DNA from: Frigoriglobus tundricola
GTDB taxonomy: Bacteria; Planctomycetota; Planctomycetia; Gemmatales; Gemmataceae
Reading direction: 5' to 3'
NCBI RefSeq assembly: GCF_013128195.2
Contig: NZ_CP053452.2
Coordinates: 6,758,001 to 6,822,000 of the forward strand
Length of the DNA stretch: 64,000 nt
Made by a program: the position numbers and the translations under genes. Shown here in pieces: positions 1-9,053 of this stretch. The notes beneath the pieces were generated by a model that was given only the letters and a program-made list of their open reading frames with translations, had not been told where the DNA came from and did not search any database. Position 1 is the first letter of the stretch, and the number at the start of each line of letters is the position of its first letter.

Positions 1-195
1 AGTATCGAACAACGACCTCAGTAGCCATGAGTCCTCTTACGCTTAACAACTAACTCACCGGCCGCGCACACCGCGACCGGTGCGGGAAACAAGCCATGTG
101 CCGCGTGGGGTTCGGCCTCCACGTTCCTCCCGACCTAACACCACGTCCACCAGCCCGCAACCGCGCATGGGCGCCGGAGCGCGCCGAGAAACATA

Positions 196-600
196 TTACT
201 CGGCCGGGTTCGCGACAGCGCCGGTGTCGGCCTCTTGCTCAGACCGGCGAGCCGACTCCCATGCCCGCCTCCAGCCGCGCCCACCGAACCATCCATCGAT
301 CCAGAACCCGACCCATGCCCCGAACCCGACCATCGCCCCGCTGAGGCCTAACACAGAGGCCCCAAGCCAAGCTTCGTCGTCCCCGCCAGGAGACGCCCCT
401 CCGGAGCCGAACTTAACCGCCACGAACAGCGCGATAGCCGCCGTGCAAGCGCCGACCATCACCCCGCCCTGGCCCCGGGCTCGAGCCGCTCGCGTTTCGA
501 AGGGGGCGGGTGGCGCGGTGCCGGTCTCTTCAGCGAGCGGCGGGGATTGGCGCGGAGGGAGCGGAAGAAACATCGCGAGCCGCTCCCTTCTGTGGCCCAA
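196..600 (-). CDS. Small hypothetical membrane protein
   Basis: I do not recognise this family. The reading frame has two clear hydrophobic segments, at about residues 47-66 and 82-101, separated by a short acidic Gly-rich loop. A Trp/Arg-rich basic stretch follows, then an acidic tail. That composition fits a two-pass inner-membrane protein and is unlike the surrounding non-coding frames. The start is uncertain: the first Met is used, but an internal Met just before the first membrane segment (about 459) is equally possible. Upstream, 601-1434 holds no convincing gene, only the inverted repeat at 1074-1204. Confidence 0.5.
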   Translation of the reverse strand: MGHRRERLAMFLPLPPRQSPPLAEETGTAPPAPFETRAARARGQGGVMVGACTAAIALFVAVKFGSGGASPGGDDEAWLGASVLGLSGAMVGFGAWVGFWIDGWFGGRGWRRAWESARRSEQEADTGAVANPAE

Positions 601-1073
601 AAACGTATTGGTTTGCCTCGGCCGGCAAACTCACGCGGGCGACAGGCCGGGCCACCCGCGAGCGAACTTCCGACAGCATAACCACTCCCACGCGAGACTC
701 AAGCGCGAAGCGGTTCCTCGTTCGTTCGCCGGGGCGGCAACGTTCCCCGACCCGGCTCGTCTGCCGGCGCATCACCCGCACCACGGTTCCCGGCGTCCTG
801 GGGGCTCTGCACCCCGCGCCCGCCCCGACCCAGAACATGGGTGTGAATCATCGTCGTCTCCAGACGCGCGTGCCCCAGGCGCTCCCGTACGGCTCGGATG
901 ACCGGCTGCGATGAGGGTAACCCGCGCTGAGACAGATTTTGGCGTCAGAGTTCGGACGCGAGAGAATGGGAGCCGTCGACGTGGTTCGGTCAAGCGTTGA
1001 AACGACGCTCACGAACCGAGCGGAGCGGGCGGGACCGTAGTCGTGAGCGGATGGAGTGATACGGGATCGTCTT

Positions 1074-1204
1074 GATCGGTACCCCTGGGACCGCGGGCGT
1101 CCCGCCCGCTTGCTACGCCCACGAAATCGCGCCGGCGCGCCTCGTATCGCGAATTGATCCGCAACGCAGCGGGCGGGACGCCCGCGGTCCCAGGGGTACC
1201 GATC
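1074..1204. repeat. Palindromic element with 37-bp perfect inverted arms
   Basis: Arms at 1074-1110 and 1168-1204 are perfect inverted copies (starting GATCGGTACCCCTGGGACCG) around a 57-bp centre. It has the form of a small non-coding mobile palindrome (MITE/REP-like). It is the only recognisable structure in the 601-1434 gap, and the open frames crossing it are by-products of the palindrome. Confidence 0.85.
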
Positions 1205-1434
1205 CACACGACTTGGTATGAGTCCCCCACTTCGTGACCACGGTCGGGCTTCGATCCAGAGCCCAGCAGCGCAGCCGCGGCGTAACGCCGCAGTCAACGC
1301 TAACTCGGACCGACGGCCCCCGGTGCGGGACCGTTACTGTACCCGAACCGATTACGTGTGCCGGAAGGCGGGTCGCCCCGCGGTGGGGCCGATGGGCGGA
1401 CGCGGCGGGCAGAGCCCCCGCGCCGGTCCGGGCC

Positions 1435-2538
1435 TCACTTCTCGATCTTGCACCCGGGGAGCGCCTTCTTCAGTTCCTCGATGCAGGTATCGGTCACCGC
1501 CGTTTCGAACAGCGACAGCCGGGTGAGGGCCTTGAGCGCGCCGAGCTGCTTCACCCCCGCGTCCGTCACCGGCACCCCGCGCAGCCCGAGCCGGGTGAGC
1601 TTCTTCAGCGCCAACAGCTCCTTCAGCCCGGCGTCCGTCACCTTCGTGTTGTTCAACTCCAGGAACGTCAGCCCCGCGAGCGCGGTCAGGTCCTTGACCC
1701 CGGCATCCGTCACCTGCGTGCCGTTGAGGTGGAGGGTGGTCAGGTTCTTGAACGCGACCAGCTCCTTCAGTGCCGCGTCCGTTACCGGCGTGAAGGCCAG
1801 ACCCAGGACCGTGAGCTTTTCGAGCGCGGTGAGCTTCTTGACCCCCGCGTCCGTCACCTGGGTTCCGCCCACGCGCAGCACGGTGAGGTCCTTGAAGAGG
1901 ACCAGCGTCTCGGCCCCGGCGTCCGTCACCCGCGTGACGCCCAGGTCCAGCACCTTCAGGCCCTTCAGGGCGGTCAGGTCGCGCAGGCCCGCGTCCGACA
2001 CCTGCGTGCGGCGCAGGTTGAGCGTGGTCAGGTGCGCCAGCGCGCCCAGGTCGCGCGTGCCGGCGTCGCCGACCTTCGTGCCCTCCAGGTCGAGCGCGGT
2101 GAGGGCCTTGAGCGCGCCGAGGTGCTTCAGCCTCGCGTGGGTCACCGCCGTTCGGGCCAGTTCGAGGCGGGCGAGCTTGCGCAGCCCGGCCAGTTCGGAG
2201 AGCCCGTCGTCGGTGACCTTGGTCCCGCCGAGCCGCAACACGGTCAGTTTCTGGAACGGGGCCAGTTCCTTCAGGTCCGCGTCGCCCACTTCCGAGTCGG
2301 TCAGGACCAGCTCGGTGAGGTCCTGGAGCGGGGCCAGCCCGCGCAGGTCCGCGCCGGACACCGTCGCGTCCGCGAGGTCCACCTTCACCACCGGCTTGCC
2401 GGCGCGCCGGGCGTCGCGCGTGACCGTGCCGCCCAGTTGCTCCACGAGGGCGGCGGCCTTGTCCTCGGCGTCGTCGGCCCGCGCCGCCGGGGCCACCGCC
2501 AACCACGCCGCGACCGCGGCCAGCATCACCCGTGACAT
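1435..2538 (-). CDS. Secreted leucine-rich-repeat protein
   Basis: A 367-residue protein with an N-terminal signal peptide (hydrophobic Ala/Val/Leu core, Ala-Arg-Ala cleavage region, then an Asp-Asp-Ala-Glu-Asp mature start). About a dozen LRR units of roughly 24 residues follow, of the pattern L..L..L.L..T.VTDAGLK.L, which is the RNI/cysteine-containing type of LRR. The repeats should form an extracytoplasmic solenoid used for binding; no catalytic domain is visible. It is a paralogue of the LRR genes at 59718-60818 and about 60850-61207, which share the same opening after the signal peptide. The start at 2538 is supported by the signal peptide. The biological partner is unknown. Confidence 0.9.
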   Translation of the reverse strand: MSRVMLAAVAAWLAVAPAARADDAEDKAAALVEQLGGTVTRDARRAGKPVVKVDLADATVSGADLRGLAPLQDLTELVLTDSEVGDADLKELAPFQKLTVLRLGGTKVTDDGLSELAGLRKLARLELARTAVTHARLKHLGALKALTALDLEGTKVGDAGTRDLGALAHLTTLNLRRTQVSDAGLRDLTALKGLKVLDLGVTRVTDAGAETLVLFKDLTVLRVGGTQVTDAGVKKLTALEKLTVLGLAFTPVTDAALKELVAFKNLTTLHLNGTQVTDAGVKDLTALAGLTFLELNNTKVTDAGLKELLALKKLTRLGLRGVPVTDAGVKQLGALKALTRLSLFETAVTDTCIEELKKALPGCKIEK

Positions 2539-2597
2539 GAGCGCTTCCCGTTAGTGCCGCCGAACGACCGAACACACGAGCCCGGTCGCGACCCACA

Positions 2598-2800
2598 TTA
2601 CCGGGACGGACGCGCGGAGGGCAACGGGAAACGCGCGGCCCGTTCCGTCGGGCCGCGCGACGGGGGGCGGCGGACGTGGAACACCGTGCGGGCCACCTCG
2701 ACGTCGTCAATGAACACCGCGAGGCGCCACTCGCCGGCCACCAACTCGTGCTCGTAGCCCCTGACGAAGTGCCAGCGGCCTGGCACGCGTCGGCTCCGGG
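2598..2800 (-). pseudogene. 3' fragment of a lost secreted-domain gene
   Basis: The last 60 or so codons before the stop at 2598 read as a coherent beta-rich segment (Gly-Tyr-Glu-His-Glu-Leu, then Gly-Glu-Trp-Arg-Leu, then an Asp-Asp-Val-Glu-Val-Ala-Arg strand). This resembles the end of a small periplasmic domain. Upstream of about 2800 the frame turns into Arg/Pro-rich sequence with no recognisable start, signal peptide or domain. I infer a 5'-truncated gene. It could instead be a very short real gene with an unrecognised start. Confidence 0.35.
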
Positions 2801-3059
2801 CGCCCGGCCGATCGGCCCCGGGGCGGCAAATCGCTGCGGGGTTGCGGGCCCGCCCGGGGATGGTACATACGGCCCCCGGTGGCGCGGGCGTTCCGGTGCG
2901 ACAGGACGGCCCGAAGCAGACATGAAAGAACGATGAGACGCGCACCCGACCGAGGAGGTGCGGCCGCCGTGTTCGGGGCAGTTTCGGGTGGCTTCTGGGC
3001 GCTATGTTTGAGTAGACTGTTTCATCATATGGCGGTAATTGGCAGGCACGCCAACGACT

Positions 3060-3860
3060 ATGAGGTTGCTGATGAGTTCTCACGACTGGTCGGACCACCT
3101 ACTCCCGCGGCTGCTCTATTCGTTTATGGCGTTTTGTCTTATTGTTCTTGGTGTTTTTAGTTGCGTAAATGTTGTTAAAATATGGAACAATCCGGGGGCG
3201 GCTCCGGACGTGGCGCGGAAGCCGGACGCGGGTCCCGCCGACGAGCCCCGGCCGGCCGGCCCGGGGCCGCTCCCGAACCTGAGCCCGAAGCCGAGGGACC
3301 CGGTCGGCAAAGCGGCCGCCCCGGCGGTCGCCGCGGTCCCGAAAACGGGCTTGCGGGAGACGCCGCCCGCGGGCGGGTTCATCGCTCAAACCGGCTACCG
3401 CGAGCACCGCAAGGACGGCGCGGTCCTGATCGGGTTCGAGGCCGATTTCGGCCGGGTGTTCAACACCGACGTCGTCACGTACCTGCGGCCGATCTGGTTG
3501 ACCCCGAGCGGCGAAGAGTTCGGCACCGCGTACGGCCGGGCACAGGGGCCGGTGACGACCGTGAAGGCGAAGAGCGGGTACGCGGTCGGCGGCATCGTGG
3601 TCGCGGGCGGCGGCGCGCTGGAGGGGTTCTGCCTCACGTTCATGCGGATCGGCACGAAGGGCCTGGTCGCGAACGACGCGTACACGAGCGACTGGTACGG
3701 CGAAGCGGACCGCCGGCCCCGTGCGAACGCGATGCGGAGCGGCGACGGCTCGTTCGTGGTGGGCCTGTACGGCAAGCGGTTCGAAGACAAGGGCGGGAAG
3801 AACTTCGACGACGGCGGCGCCATCGGCACCATCGGCCTGGTGCTGTGGACGAACGAGTGA
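3060..3860 (+). CDS. Membrane-anchored hypothetical protein
   Basis: An N-terminal transmembrane segment (about residues 17-36) is followed by a Pro/Ala-rich linker of about 50 residues. A folded domain of about 165 residues then begins near a Gly-Gly-Phe-Ile-Ala motif. This domain is rich in Gly, aromatic and charged residues and looks like a single extracytoplasmic beta-rich module; I cannot name the family. The start at 3060 (or the next Met at 3072) is preferred over an earlier Met because it places the membrane segment normally. The upstream region (about 3000-3180) is markedly more AT-rich than its surroundings, as expected for a promoter region. Confidence 0.75.
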   Translation: MRLLMSSHDWSDHLLPRLLYSFMAFCLIVLGVFSCVNVVKIWNNPGAAPDVARKPDAGPADEPRPAGPGPLPNLSPKPRDPVGKAAAPAVAAVPKTGLRETPPAGGFIAQTGYREHRKDGAVLIGFEADFGRVFNTDVVTYLRPIWLTPSGEEFGTAYGRAQGPVTTVKAKSGYAVGGIVVAGGGALEGFCLTFMRIGTKGLVANDAYTSDWYGEADRRPRANAMRSGDGSFVVGLYGKRFEDKGGKNFDDGGAIGTIGLVLWTNE

Positions 3861-4058
3861 TCCGCGCCGGACGGCTCGGTCGGCCCGCCCCGGGACCGCG
3901 GCCGTCCCGGCCGCGACGGGTCGCGGGTGGTGGGGCTCTACGATCGAACGCCGCGCGGGGCGAGCGCCGCACGGTTCGCCGGGCACCCGGAAGGCCGACT
4001 CTCCTTCAACCCAACCCACCAGCACTCCGGCGGCGGGCCCGGCGCGGGAGCGAACTCG

Positions 4059-4477
4059 CTACTGTTTGCCGGGCGGCTTCATCCGCCCGAGCGCCGCTTC
4101 CGCCGCTCGGCGTGCCGCCGGCGGTGCGGACCGCTGACAGTGCTCGAGGGCCGCAATCACGCGCCGCGCCGGGCGGGCTGGCGGGCCGCGTCGGCTTCGA
4201 GGGTCGCGACCGCGGACAGTTGGGCCGCCGGGGTCGCGGCGTCGAGCAGGGCGACCGCCCGCTCGAACTCCTCGTCGGTGAGCGGGCGCTTGCGGCCCGA
4301 GTCCAAAAGCGCGGTCGCCTCGCGCATGTCCGGGCGGTCCATAAAGAACGGGTCGTACTTCTGCCACAGCCAGACCAAGGCGCCGGACGCGACGACGAGT
4401 GCCACCAGCACAATCAGCCACACGCGCCAGCGGGCGCGGGCGGGGGGCTCCAGATCGGGATCGGGGTCGAACGACAT
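4059..4477 (-). pseudogene. Membrane-anchored HEAT-like protein, frameshifted near its 3' end
   Basis: The start at 4477 has a strong AGGAGG Shine-Dalgarno. The protein begins with a short acidic Pro-rich stretch, then a transmembrane helix (about residues 16-36). A helical domain follows with alternating Ala/Leu helices that resemble HEAT-type pairs. The frame stops at 4157, but the adjacent frame continues the same helical pattern (Val-Ile-Ala-Ala-Leu-Glu-His) to a stop at 4059. A single-base indel near 4160 therefore splits one gene of about 138 residues. Whether this is a real mutation or a sequence error cannot be told here. Confidence 0.6.
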
Positions 4478-4580
4478 GCGCGCACCTCCTGGAGCGGTTG
4501 TACGGCCGCCCGCAAAGCTCCACCGCCGCGCCCGCGCTGCCGTGTGTGCCAACACGAGCGGGTGCGCAACGGAAAACGAA

Positions 4581-5021
4581 TCACGCGGGCGGGTCCGGCA
4601 CGGTAGCGGGTTCGGGCCGGTTCCCGTTCCATTCGCTCCCCGGCCCCGTTTCTCGCCCCAGCAGTGAACCACGGGTCGCCCCGTTCGCGAACGCGATCAC
4701 CACCACGCCGATGAAATAGTAGCCGAGATTCACTTGAGAAAAGGTCATTCCCAGAAACCATCGTACCAAAAACACCTGTTGATTCTCGGCCGGTATGTGC
4801 GTCAGCTTGAACAATTCGACCGCCACGCAGCAAACAAACGCGATCACGGCGACGAACAACGGCGGCGTGCGGAACAGGAGCACGGCCAGAGCGAGGTAGG
4901 CGGCCACGGCATAAAGGACCTCCCCGAGCACCCGGTCCCAGAGGAACCAGCCCGCCGGACACAGCCGGGACGCCAGACCGAGTGCCACCGTGACGGCCAG
5001 GGCCAACAGCAGACGAAGCAT
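4581..5021 (-). CDS. DUF2809-family membrane protein
   Basis: A 146-residue protein with about four hydrophobic helices. The spacing and motifs are like the DUF2809 family: an Arg-Leu-Cys-Pro-Ala-Gly loop, then Leu-Gly-Glu-Val-Leu-Tyr-Ala-Val, then Ala-Val-Glu-Leu-Phe-Lys-Leu. Members are small integral membrane proteins of unknown function. The start at 5021 is chosen because a GGAGGG sequence lies just upstream; a Met seven codons earlier also exists. The Gly/Pro-rich C-terminal tail is not part of the family fold. It is the last clear host gene before the prophage. Confidence 0.75.
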   Translation of the reverse strand: MLRLLLALAVTVALGLASRLCPAGWFLWDRVLGEVLYAVAAYLALAVLLFRTPPLFVAVIAFVCCVAVELFKLTHIPAENQQVFLVRWFLGMTFSQVNLGYYFIGVVVIAFANGATRGSLLGRETGPGSEWNGNRPEPATVPDPPA

Positions 5022-5328
5022 CAGAATGCCCTCCAGAAGCAAGATTGCTGTGGCAGTGTACTTGGTGATGTAAAGTGAATCAAGGGCGGTTCTGTTGTCG
5101 TGTTGTCACCTCGCACACATGGGTCTGCGGCCCGCCCTCTTCGGCCCGAAGTCGGGCAGCCGCGCCCCCTGGAGCGGGCTTCGAGCCCACGGCAACGTGG
5201 CCGTCATCATTACACCGAACGAAAACGTGAGAGCCGTCCGCCTCGGCTTCGTGCCGAGAGTGATCGTCGATAAATTGTTATCCGGTATCGACTTAGGGCG
5301 ATTGCGGGTCCGGCGTCCGCGTCCGGGG

Positions 5329-5364
5329 ATCTCGTCCCGCCCCTGGGTCGGGCGGGGACGAGAT
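5329..5364. repeat. Short CTCGTCCC/GGGACGAG inverted repeat
   Basis: Arms 5329-5342 and 5350-5364 pair apart from one extra G. The same motif (GATCTCGTCCC ... GGGACGAG) recurs at 54903-54941 and inside the large repeats at 54983-57327, so this is a solitary member of a dispersed family. Confidence 0.7.
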
Positions 5365-5400
5365 GTTCCGGGGACGAGAGGGGCGCCGCGCCGTTTCCGA

Positions 5401-5520
5401 TACATGAACCCGGTGCGTCTGTCCGGTTTTCGGCTCGTGGCACCGGCTTTCGAGCCTGTGCTTCAAGGCACACAGGCTCGAAAGCCGGTGCCACGAAAAC
5501 AGCCACTCGCACCGGGGTCG
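5401..5520. repeat. Palindromic MITE-like element, copy 1
   Basis: Perfect 25-bp arms at 5436-5460 and 5471-5495 (starting CGTGGCACCGGCTTTCGAGC) surround a 10-bp loop. The flanking sequence is weakly palindromic (ATGAACCCGGT on the left, ACCGGGGTCGTGT on the right). It is one of five copies in this window. It lies exactly where the host sequence ends and the prophage begins. Confidence 0.85.
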
Positions 5521-5545
5521 TGTCCGCGAGTGCCATCGGCCGGGT

Positions 5546-8353
5546 ATGACCCGGCCCACCCTCCCGTCGCGCCTCCGCCCGCTCGGCCCCCAGGCCCATG
5601 AGCCGGCGGAGATCCGTCAGCTCCGTGCCGATCTGGCGCGGAAGACCAAGCTGGTTGAAGACACGCTGTTGTCGCTGGACAACCTGATCTCGCCCCTGGA
5701 CTGGCAGGACGCCGGGTTCGGTGGTTCGGGGAGCTGGCGTTGGGCCCGTCCGGTGGACCGGACGATGGACCGGACCCACGCGCCTTTGAACTACCTGAAC
5801 GAGCAGGAGTGGCGGTGGGCGCTGGCCCAGGCCCGGGACCTGGTGCAGCGGAACCACCTGGCGTTGGGGTTCCGGGACCACGTGGCGAACTTCATCGGGC
5901 CGGTGGACATCGCGTTCGTGCTGCGGGGCCAGTCGCCCGGTGCCACGGCGAGCGGCCCGGCGGACGCGGACGGGACCGAGCCGGCGTCGGTTCACCCCTT
6001 GGTGCGTGCGTGTACGCAGGTGTGGGACGAGTGGCGGGAGTGGGCGGACTGGGGCCAGGGTACGCACGACCGTGAGGCCGAGTGCCGTCGGCGTCTGATC
6101 GTGGAGGGGGAGTGTACGCTGCGGTTCTTCGCGGGGGACGCGCGGAGCGACGGGTTGCCGCACGTGCGGCACGTCGAGCCGGAACGGATCCGGACGCCGC
6201 CGGGGCACAGCCCCCTGGACCGTCACGGGTGGGGGGTGATCACGGGGGACGACGACGACGAGGACGAATTGGGCCTGTGGGTGTGTCACTACCAGAACGT
6301 GAGCGAGGGGAAGGAGGTCCCGTCGAGCGAGTACGTGCGGATCAAGGGGAACGTGGACCGGACGGTGAAGCGGGGGTGGTCGGACTTCAACCCGGTGGGT
6401 GAGCAGTTGCGGAAGATGATGGGGCTGTTGGACAACGTGGCGCACGTGGCGCGGTTGCAAGCGGCGATCGCGTGGTGGGAGGAGTACCCGACGGCGACGA
6501 TGCAGCAGGTGTCGAGCATGATCTACGCGGGTCAGGACTACGCGCGTACGAAGCTGCCGCCGAGCGCGACGGGCGCGGACCAGAGCGTGACGAACTACGA
6601 GGCGGGGACGGTGGTCCGCACCGAAGGCGGCCGCGAGGTGAAGCCGGGTCCGGTGAGTGCGCCGAACGGTTTCGCGCAGGTGGAGCAGATGGTGCTGCGT
6701 GGGATCGGGTTCCGCTGGGGTTGCCCGAGCTACTTCAGCGGTGACAGCCGGGACTCGTTCGCCTCCGTTCTGGTGACGGGCTCGCCGTTCGTGCGGATCA
6801 CGGAGTCGCGTCAGGAGGAGGTGAAGGGTTTCGCGCGGAAGGTGGCGTGTCGTGTGCTGGAGTTCGCGGAGCGGACGGGCCGTCTGCCGCGTGGTGCGTC
6901 GGGTCGTGTGCGTCCGGTGGCGACGGCTCGTCCGGTGGTGATGGCGGACGAGGAGAAGCAGGCGCGGACGTTCCTGTCGCTGTACGAGAAGAGCTGCGCG
7001 GACCCGGTGGAGTTCATCCGGAAGCGTGGCGGTGACCCGAAGGTGGTGGCGGCGAACATCGCGGCGTGGCAGAAGAAGTTCGCCCCGCCGCAGCAACCGG
7101 GGGGCGATGTACCGGGCGGTGGGCTTGCGCCGAGCGGTCCGGCGCCGGCGCCGCCGGGCAGCGCGGGTGGCGACGGGAGCAGCCCGAATGCCGAGCCGGT
7201 GGGGGAGGGGCGGTGGTTCCGAGAGGAGACGGACCACGAAGGCAACCCGATGCCCACGACACCCGCTGGGGATGGTCTCAAGTGGGAACTGAGAGATGAA
7301 CACCGGAACGGGGGCACGGTCAAGGTTTGGCACCGAGTTAAAGCCGGCTCGACCGAAACTGGGAGCACTGGTACGTGGGGCTCGGAAACACCCGACGGCG
7401 CGAAGCAGACTGATGCCGATACATTTGATTCGGCGGCTGCTGCTCAGAAGCTATTAAACGATCAGCTATTGCCGAGCGACGGCGAGATCGAGAAGATCCG
7501 AAAAGACGGCGCGGCACCAAGTGGCCGAAATCCGTCGAAGGGACCCGAGCGGCGCTGGGAGAGGGCCATCGCCGTGATGCTCGGCCCCGGGTGGCAGGCA
7601 AGCGAAAAAAAGAACAGCGCCGACGACGTCACCGGCTCGGTCACCATCAACGGCGTCGATTGCCCGGTCATCGTCGACGGAAAATTGTCCGGAGCGGCCG
7701 GGTTCTCTTATGGTCAAGAGGGGCCGGCGGTTCGAAACAAGCTCGACGCGGCGTCTGCCCAGCCGAACACGATCGTGGCGTTCCTCGTTGCACACGTCAC
7801 GCCCGAGGGGCACGATGGATCGGTTGCATCGGACGGTGTGACCCTCCGCATCGGCGTTCACCCGCAGAACATCTCATGGGACCATGACAGCATCAAAAAC
7901 GCGGGCGAGTTCGGCCCGTTCCAGGTGCTGACGGCCACCGAGTACCACGCGCTGCGGAAGGGCGATGCCGCAATTGTGGAAAAATTTCGCAGCCGCGTTT
8001 TCGAAAAACTTAAGGCGATCGACATCGACAAATATAATACGGCCCAAACCGATGCTTCCGAAGTGCAGACCGGCAGGGCTGCGACCAGTACGAGTCAGTC
8101 GGCGTCCACATCCATCAAACTCGGCGCTGATGTCGAACGAGTCGGGAAGAACTTGGCGAAAAACTTTGCCGCGCTGCCGACCACAGTTAAAGTGGTGCAG
8201 ATCGGCGCGACAGCTGAAGAATTGCCAGCCGACGAAGTGCGCAAGGCAGCGGCACACCTGTCGCCCAAACAGGTTGCGAGTTTGGAACACTTGCTCGCCG
8301 AAGCAAAGGCTCATCAGAATGCACAGAGCGGCCCGAATCCGCCCCCGAGTTGA
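5546..8353 (+). CDS. Phage portal protein fused to a long foreign C-terminal region
   Basis: Residues 1 to about 530 look like a lambda-type portal, the dodecameric ring through which DNA enters the head. Features include Trp-rich N-terminal helices, a charged wing region and the conserved Gly-Cys-Pro-Ser-Tyr-Phe segment near residue 392. Portals of this class usually end near this length. Here the frame continues for about 400 more residues after a Pro/Gly linker (about 535-560). The extension contains an unrecognised alpha/beta domain (about 560-830). It ends in a roughly 80-residue module homologous to the next two genes, finishing Gly-Pro-Asn-Pro-Pro-Pro. From about 7230 the DNA is visibly less GC-rich. 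The start ATG lies inside the conserved GTGCCATCGGCCGG motif. Confidence 0.8.
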   Translation: MTRPTLPSRLRPLGPQAHEPAEIRQLRADLARKTKLVEDTLLSLDNLISPLDWQDAGFGGSGSWRWARPVDRTMDRTHAPLNYLNEQEWRWALAQARDLVQRNHLALGFRDHVANFIGPVDIAFVLRGQSPGATASGPADADGTEPASVHPLVRACTQVWDEWREWADWGQGTHDREAECRRRLIVEGECTLRFFAGDARSDGLPHVRHVEPERIRTPPGHSPLDRHGWGVITGDDDDEDELGLWVCHYQNVSEGKEVPSSEYVRIKGNVDRTVKRGWSDFNPVGEQLRKMMGLLDNVAHVARLQAAIAWWEEYPTATMQQVSSMIYAGQDYARTKLPPSATGADQSVTNYEAGTVVRTEGGREVKPGPVSAPNGFAQVEQMVLRGIGFRWGCPSYFSGDSRDSFASVLVTGSPFVRITESRQEEVKGFARKVACRVLEFAERTGRLPRGASGRVRPVATARPVVMADEEKQARTFLSLYEKSCADPVEFIRKRGGDPKVVAANIAAWQKKFAPPQQPGGDVPGGGLAPSGPAPAPPGSAGGDGSSPNAEPVGEGRWFREETDHEGNPMPTTPAGDGLKWELRDEHRNGGTVKVWHRVKAGSTETGSTGTWGSETPDGAKQTDADTFDSAAAAQKLLNDQLLPSDGEIEKIRKDGAAPSGRNPSKGPERRWERAIAVMLGPGWQASEKKNSADDVTGSVTINGVDCPVIVDGKLSGAAGFSYGQEGPAVRNKLDAASAQPNTIVAFLVAHVTPEGHDGSVASDGVTLRIGVHPQNISWDHDSIKNAGEFGPFQVLTATEYHALRKGDAAIVEKFRSRVFEKLKAIDIDKYNTAQTDASEVQTGRAATSTSQSASTSIKLGADVERVGKNLAKNFAALPTTVKVVQIGATAEELPADEVRKAAAHLSPKQVASLEHLLAEAKAHQNAQSGPNPPPS

Positions 8354-8382
8354 CAAACATACCGAAGGAGGAGGTCACAACA

Positions 8383-8694
8383 ATGGACGCGGAAAAAGCA
8401 CTCAACAAACTCGAGCAAGACGTTGCCGAAGTGGCCCGTGCCGCACAAAGGGATCTGGACCGCGGTGTCCTTCCGGAGGCCGTGGGTTTCCACCTCTCCA
8501 GAATAACGGACGGGCTGCCCTCTGAAGTAAAAGTGGTGCAGATCGGCACGTTGGCCGAAGGACTGGCCGGTGATGAAGTGCGCGCCGCAGCCGCCGGTCT
8601 GACCGATAAACAGATTGCGATGATCGGACAACTGATCGCCGCCGCAAAGGCCCACCAGGACGCGTCGGGTGATCCGAACCCGCCCCCGAACTGA
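8383..8694 (+). CDS. Small helical protein homologous to the portal C-terminus (module copy 2)
   Basis: 103 residues. The strong AGGAGGAGGT ribosome site fixes the start at 8383, 29 bp after the portal stop. Two long amphipathic helices come first. A Val-Lys-Val-Val-Gln-Ile-Gly strand or helix and a Leu-Thr-Asp-Lys-Gln-Ile-Ala segment follow. The tail, Asp-Pro-Asn-Pro-Pro-Pro, matches the end of the portal fusion almost exactly. The function is unknown. Its repetition as the end of the portal and as two free proteins suggests a binding or assembly module, or an antidote/partner of the fused domain; this is inference. Confidence 0.75.
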   Translation: MDAEKALNKLEQDVAEVARAAQRDLDRGVLPEAVGFHLSRITDGLPSEVKVVQIGTLAEGLAGDEVRAAAAGLTDKQIAMIGQLIAAAKAHQDASGDPNPPPN

Positions 8695-8723
8695 TCGTCA
8701 CCGCCGCGGAGGGAAGTGAGCCG

Positions 8724-9035
8724 ATGGACGCGAACGAAGCACGCAAGCAGTTGAGGCGAGAACTCGATGAACTGGCGCGGGCCGCACAGAGCGACCTCGA
8801 CCTTGGTGTCGATCCGGAAGTCGTGTCTTCCCATCTCGCGCGCGTCAGTGACAAGTTGCCCGGTGAAGCAAAGGGCGTGCTGCTCGGTGCGATGCTCGAC
8901 GGCTTGTCCGATGAAGCCCTGGACGCAGCTGGTAACCACATGACAGATGAAGAACTCGCGAAGATGGAACAGTTTATCGCCGTCGCAAAGTCCCGCCGGA
9001 GCGCGCGAAGTGGCCCTAACCCGCCTCCGGGTTGA
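8724..9035 (+). CDS. Small helical protein homologous to the portal C-terminus (module copy 3)
   Basis: Also 103 residues, with a GGAGGGAAG ribosome site upstream. It aligns end to end with the preceding protein: the same acidic/basic first helix (Leu-Asp-Glu-Leu-Ala-Arg-Ala-Ala-Gln), Leu-Ser-Asp-Glu-Ala-Leu in place of the Ala-Gly-Asp-Glu-Val segment, and a Gly-Pro-Asn-Pro-Pro-Gly tail. It is more diverged than copy 2 is from the portal tail, so the triplication is not recent. The convergent minus-strand operon ends 18 bp downstream. Confidence 0.75.
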   Translation: MDANEARKQLRRELDELARAAQSDLDLGVDPEVVSSHLARVSDKLPGEAKGVLLGAMLDGLSDEALDAAGNHMTDEELAKMEQFIAVAKSRRSARSGPNPPPG

Positions 9036-9053
9036 CCGGCCGCCCGCCGGAAC

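Noticed and set aside
1352-2923. Long minus-strand frame of 523 codons over the LRR gene
   Set aside because: It is a shifted frame of the LRR gene with Gly/Arg/Pro repeats; the LRR frame has a signal peptide and clear repeats.
5210-7333. Long minus-strand open frame of 707 codons
   Set aside because: It is the antisense of the portal gene, has an Arg/Pro/His-rich composition and no domain pattern. GC-rich DNA leaves such frames open by chance.
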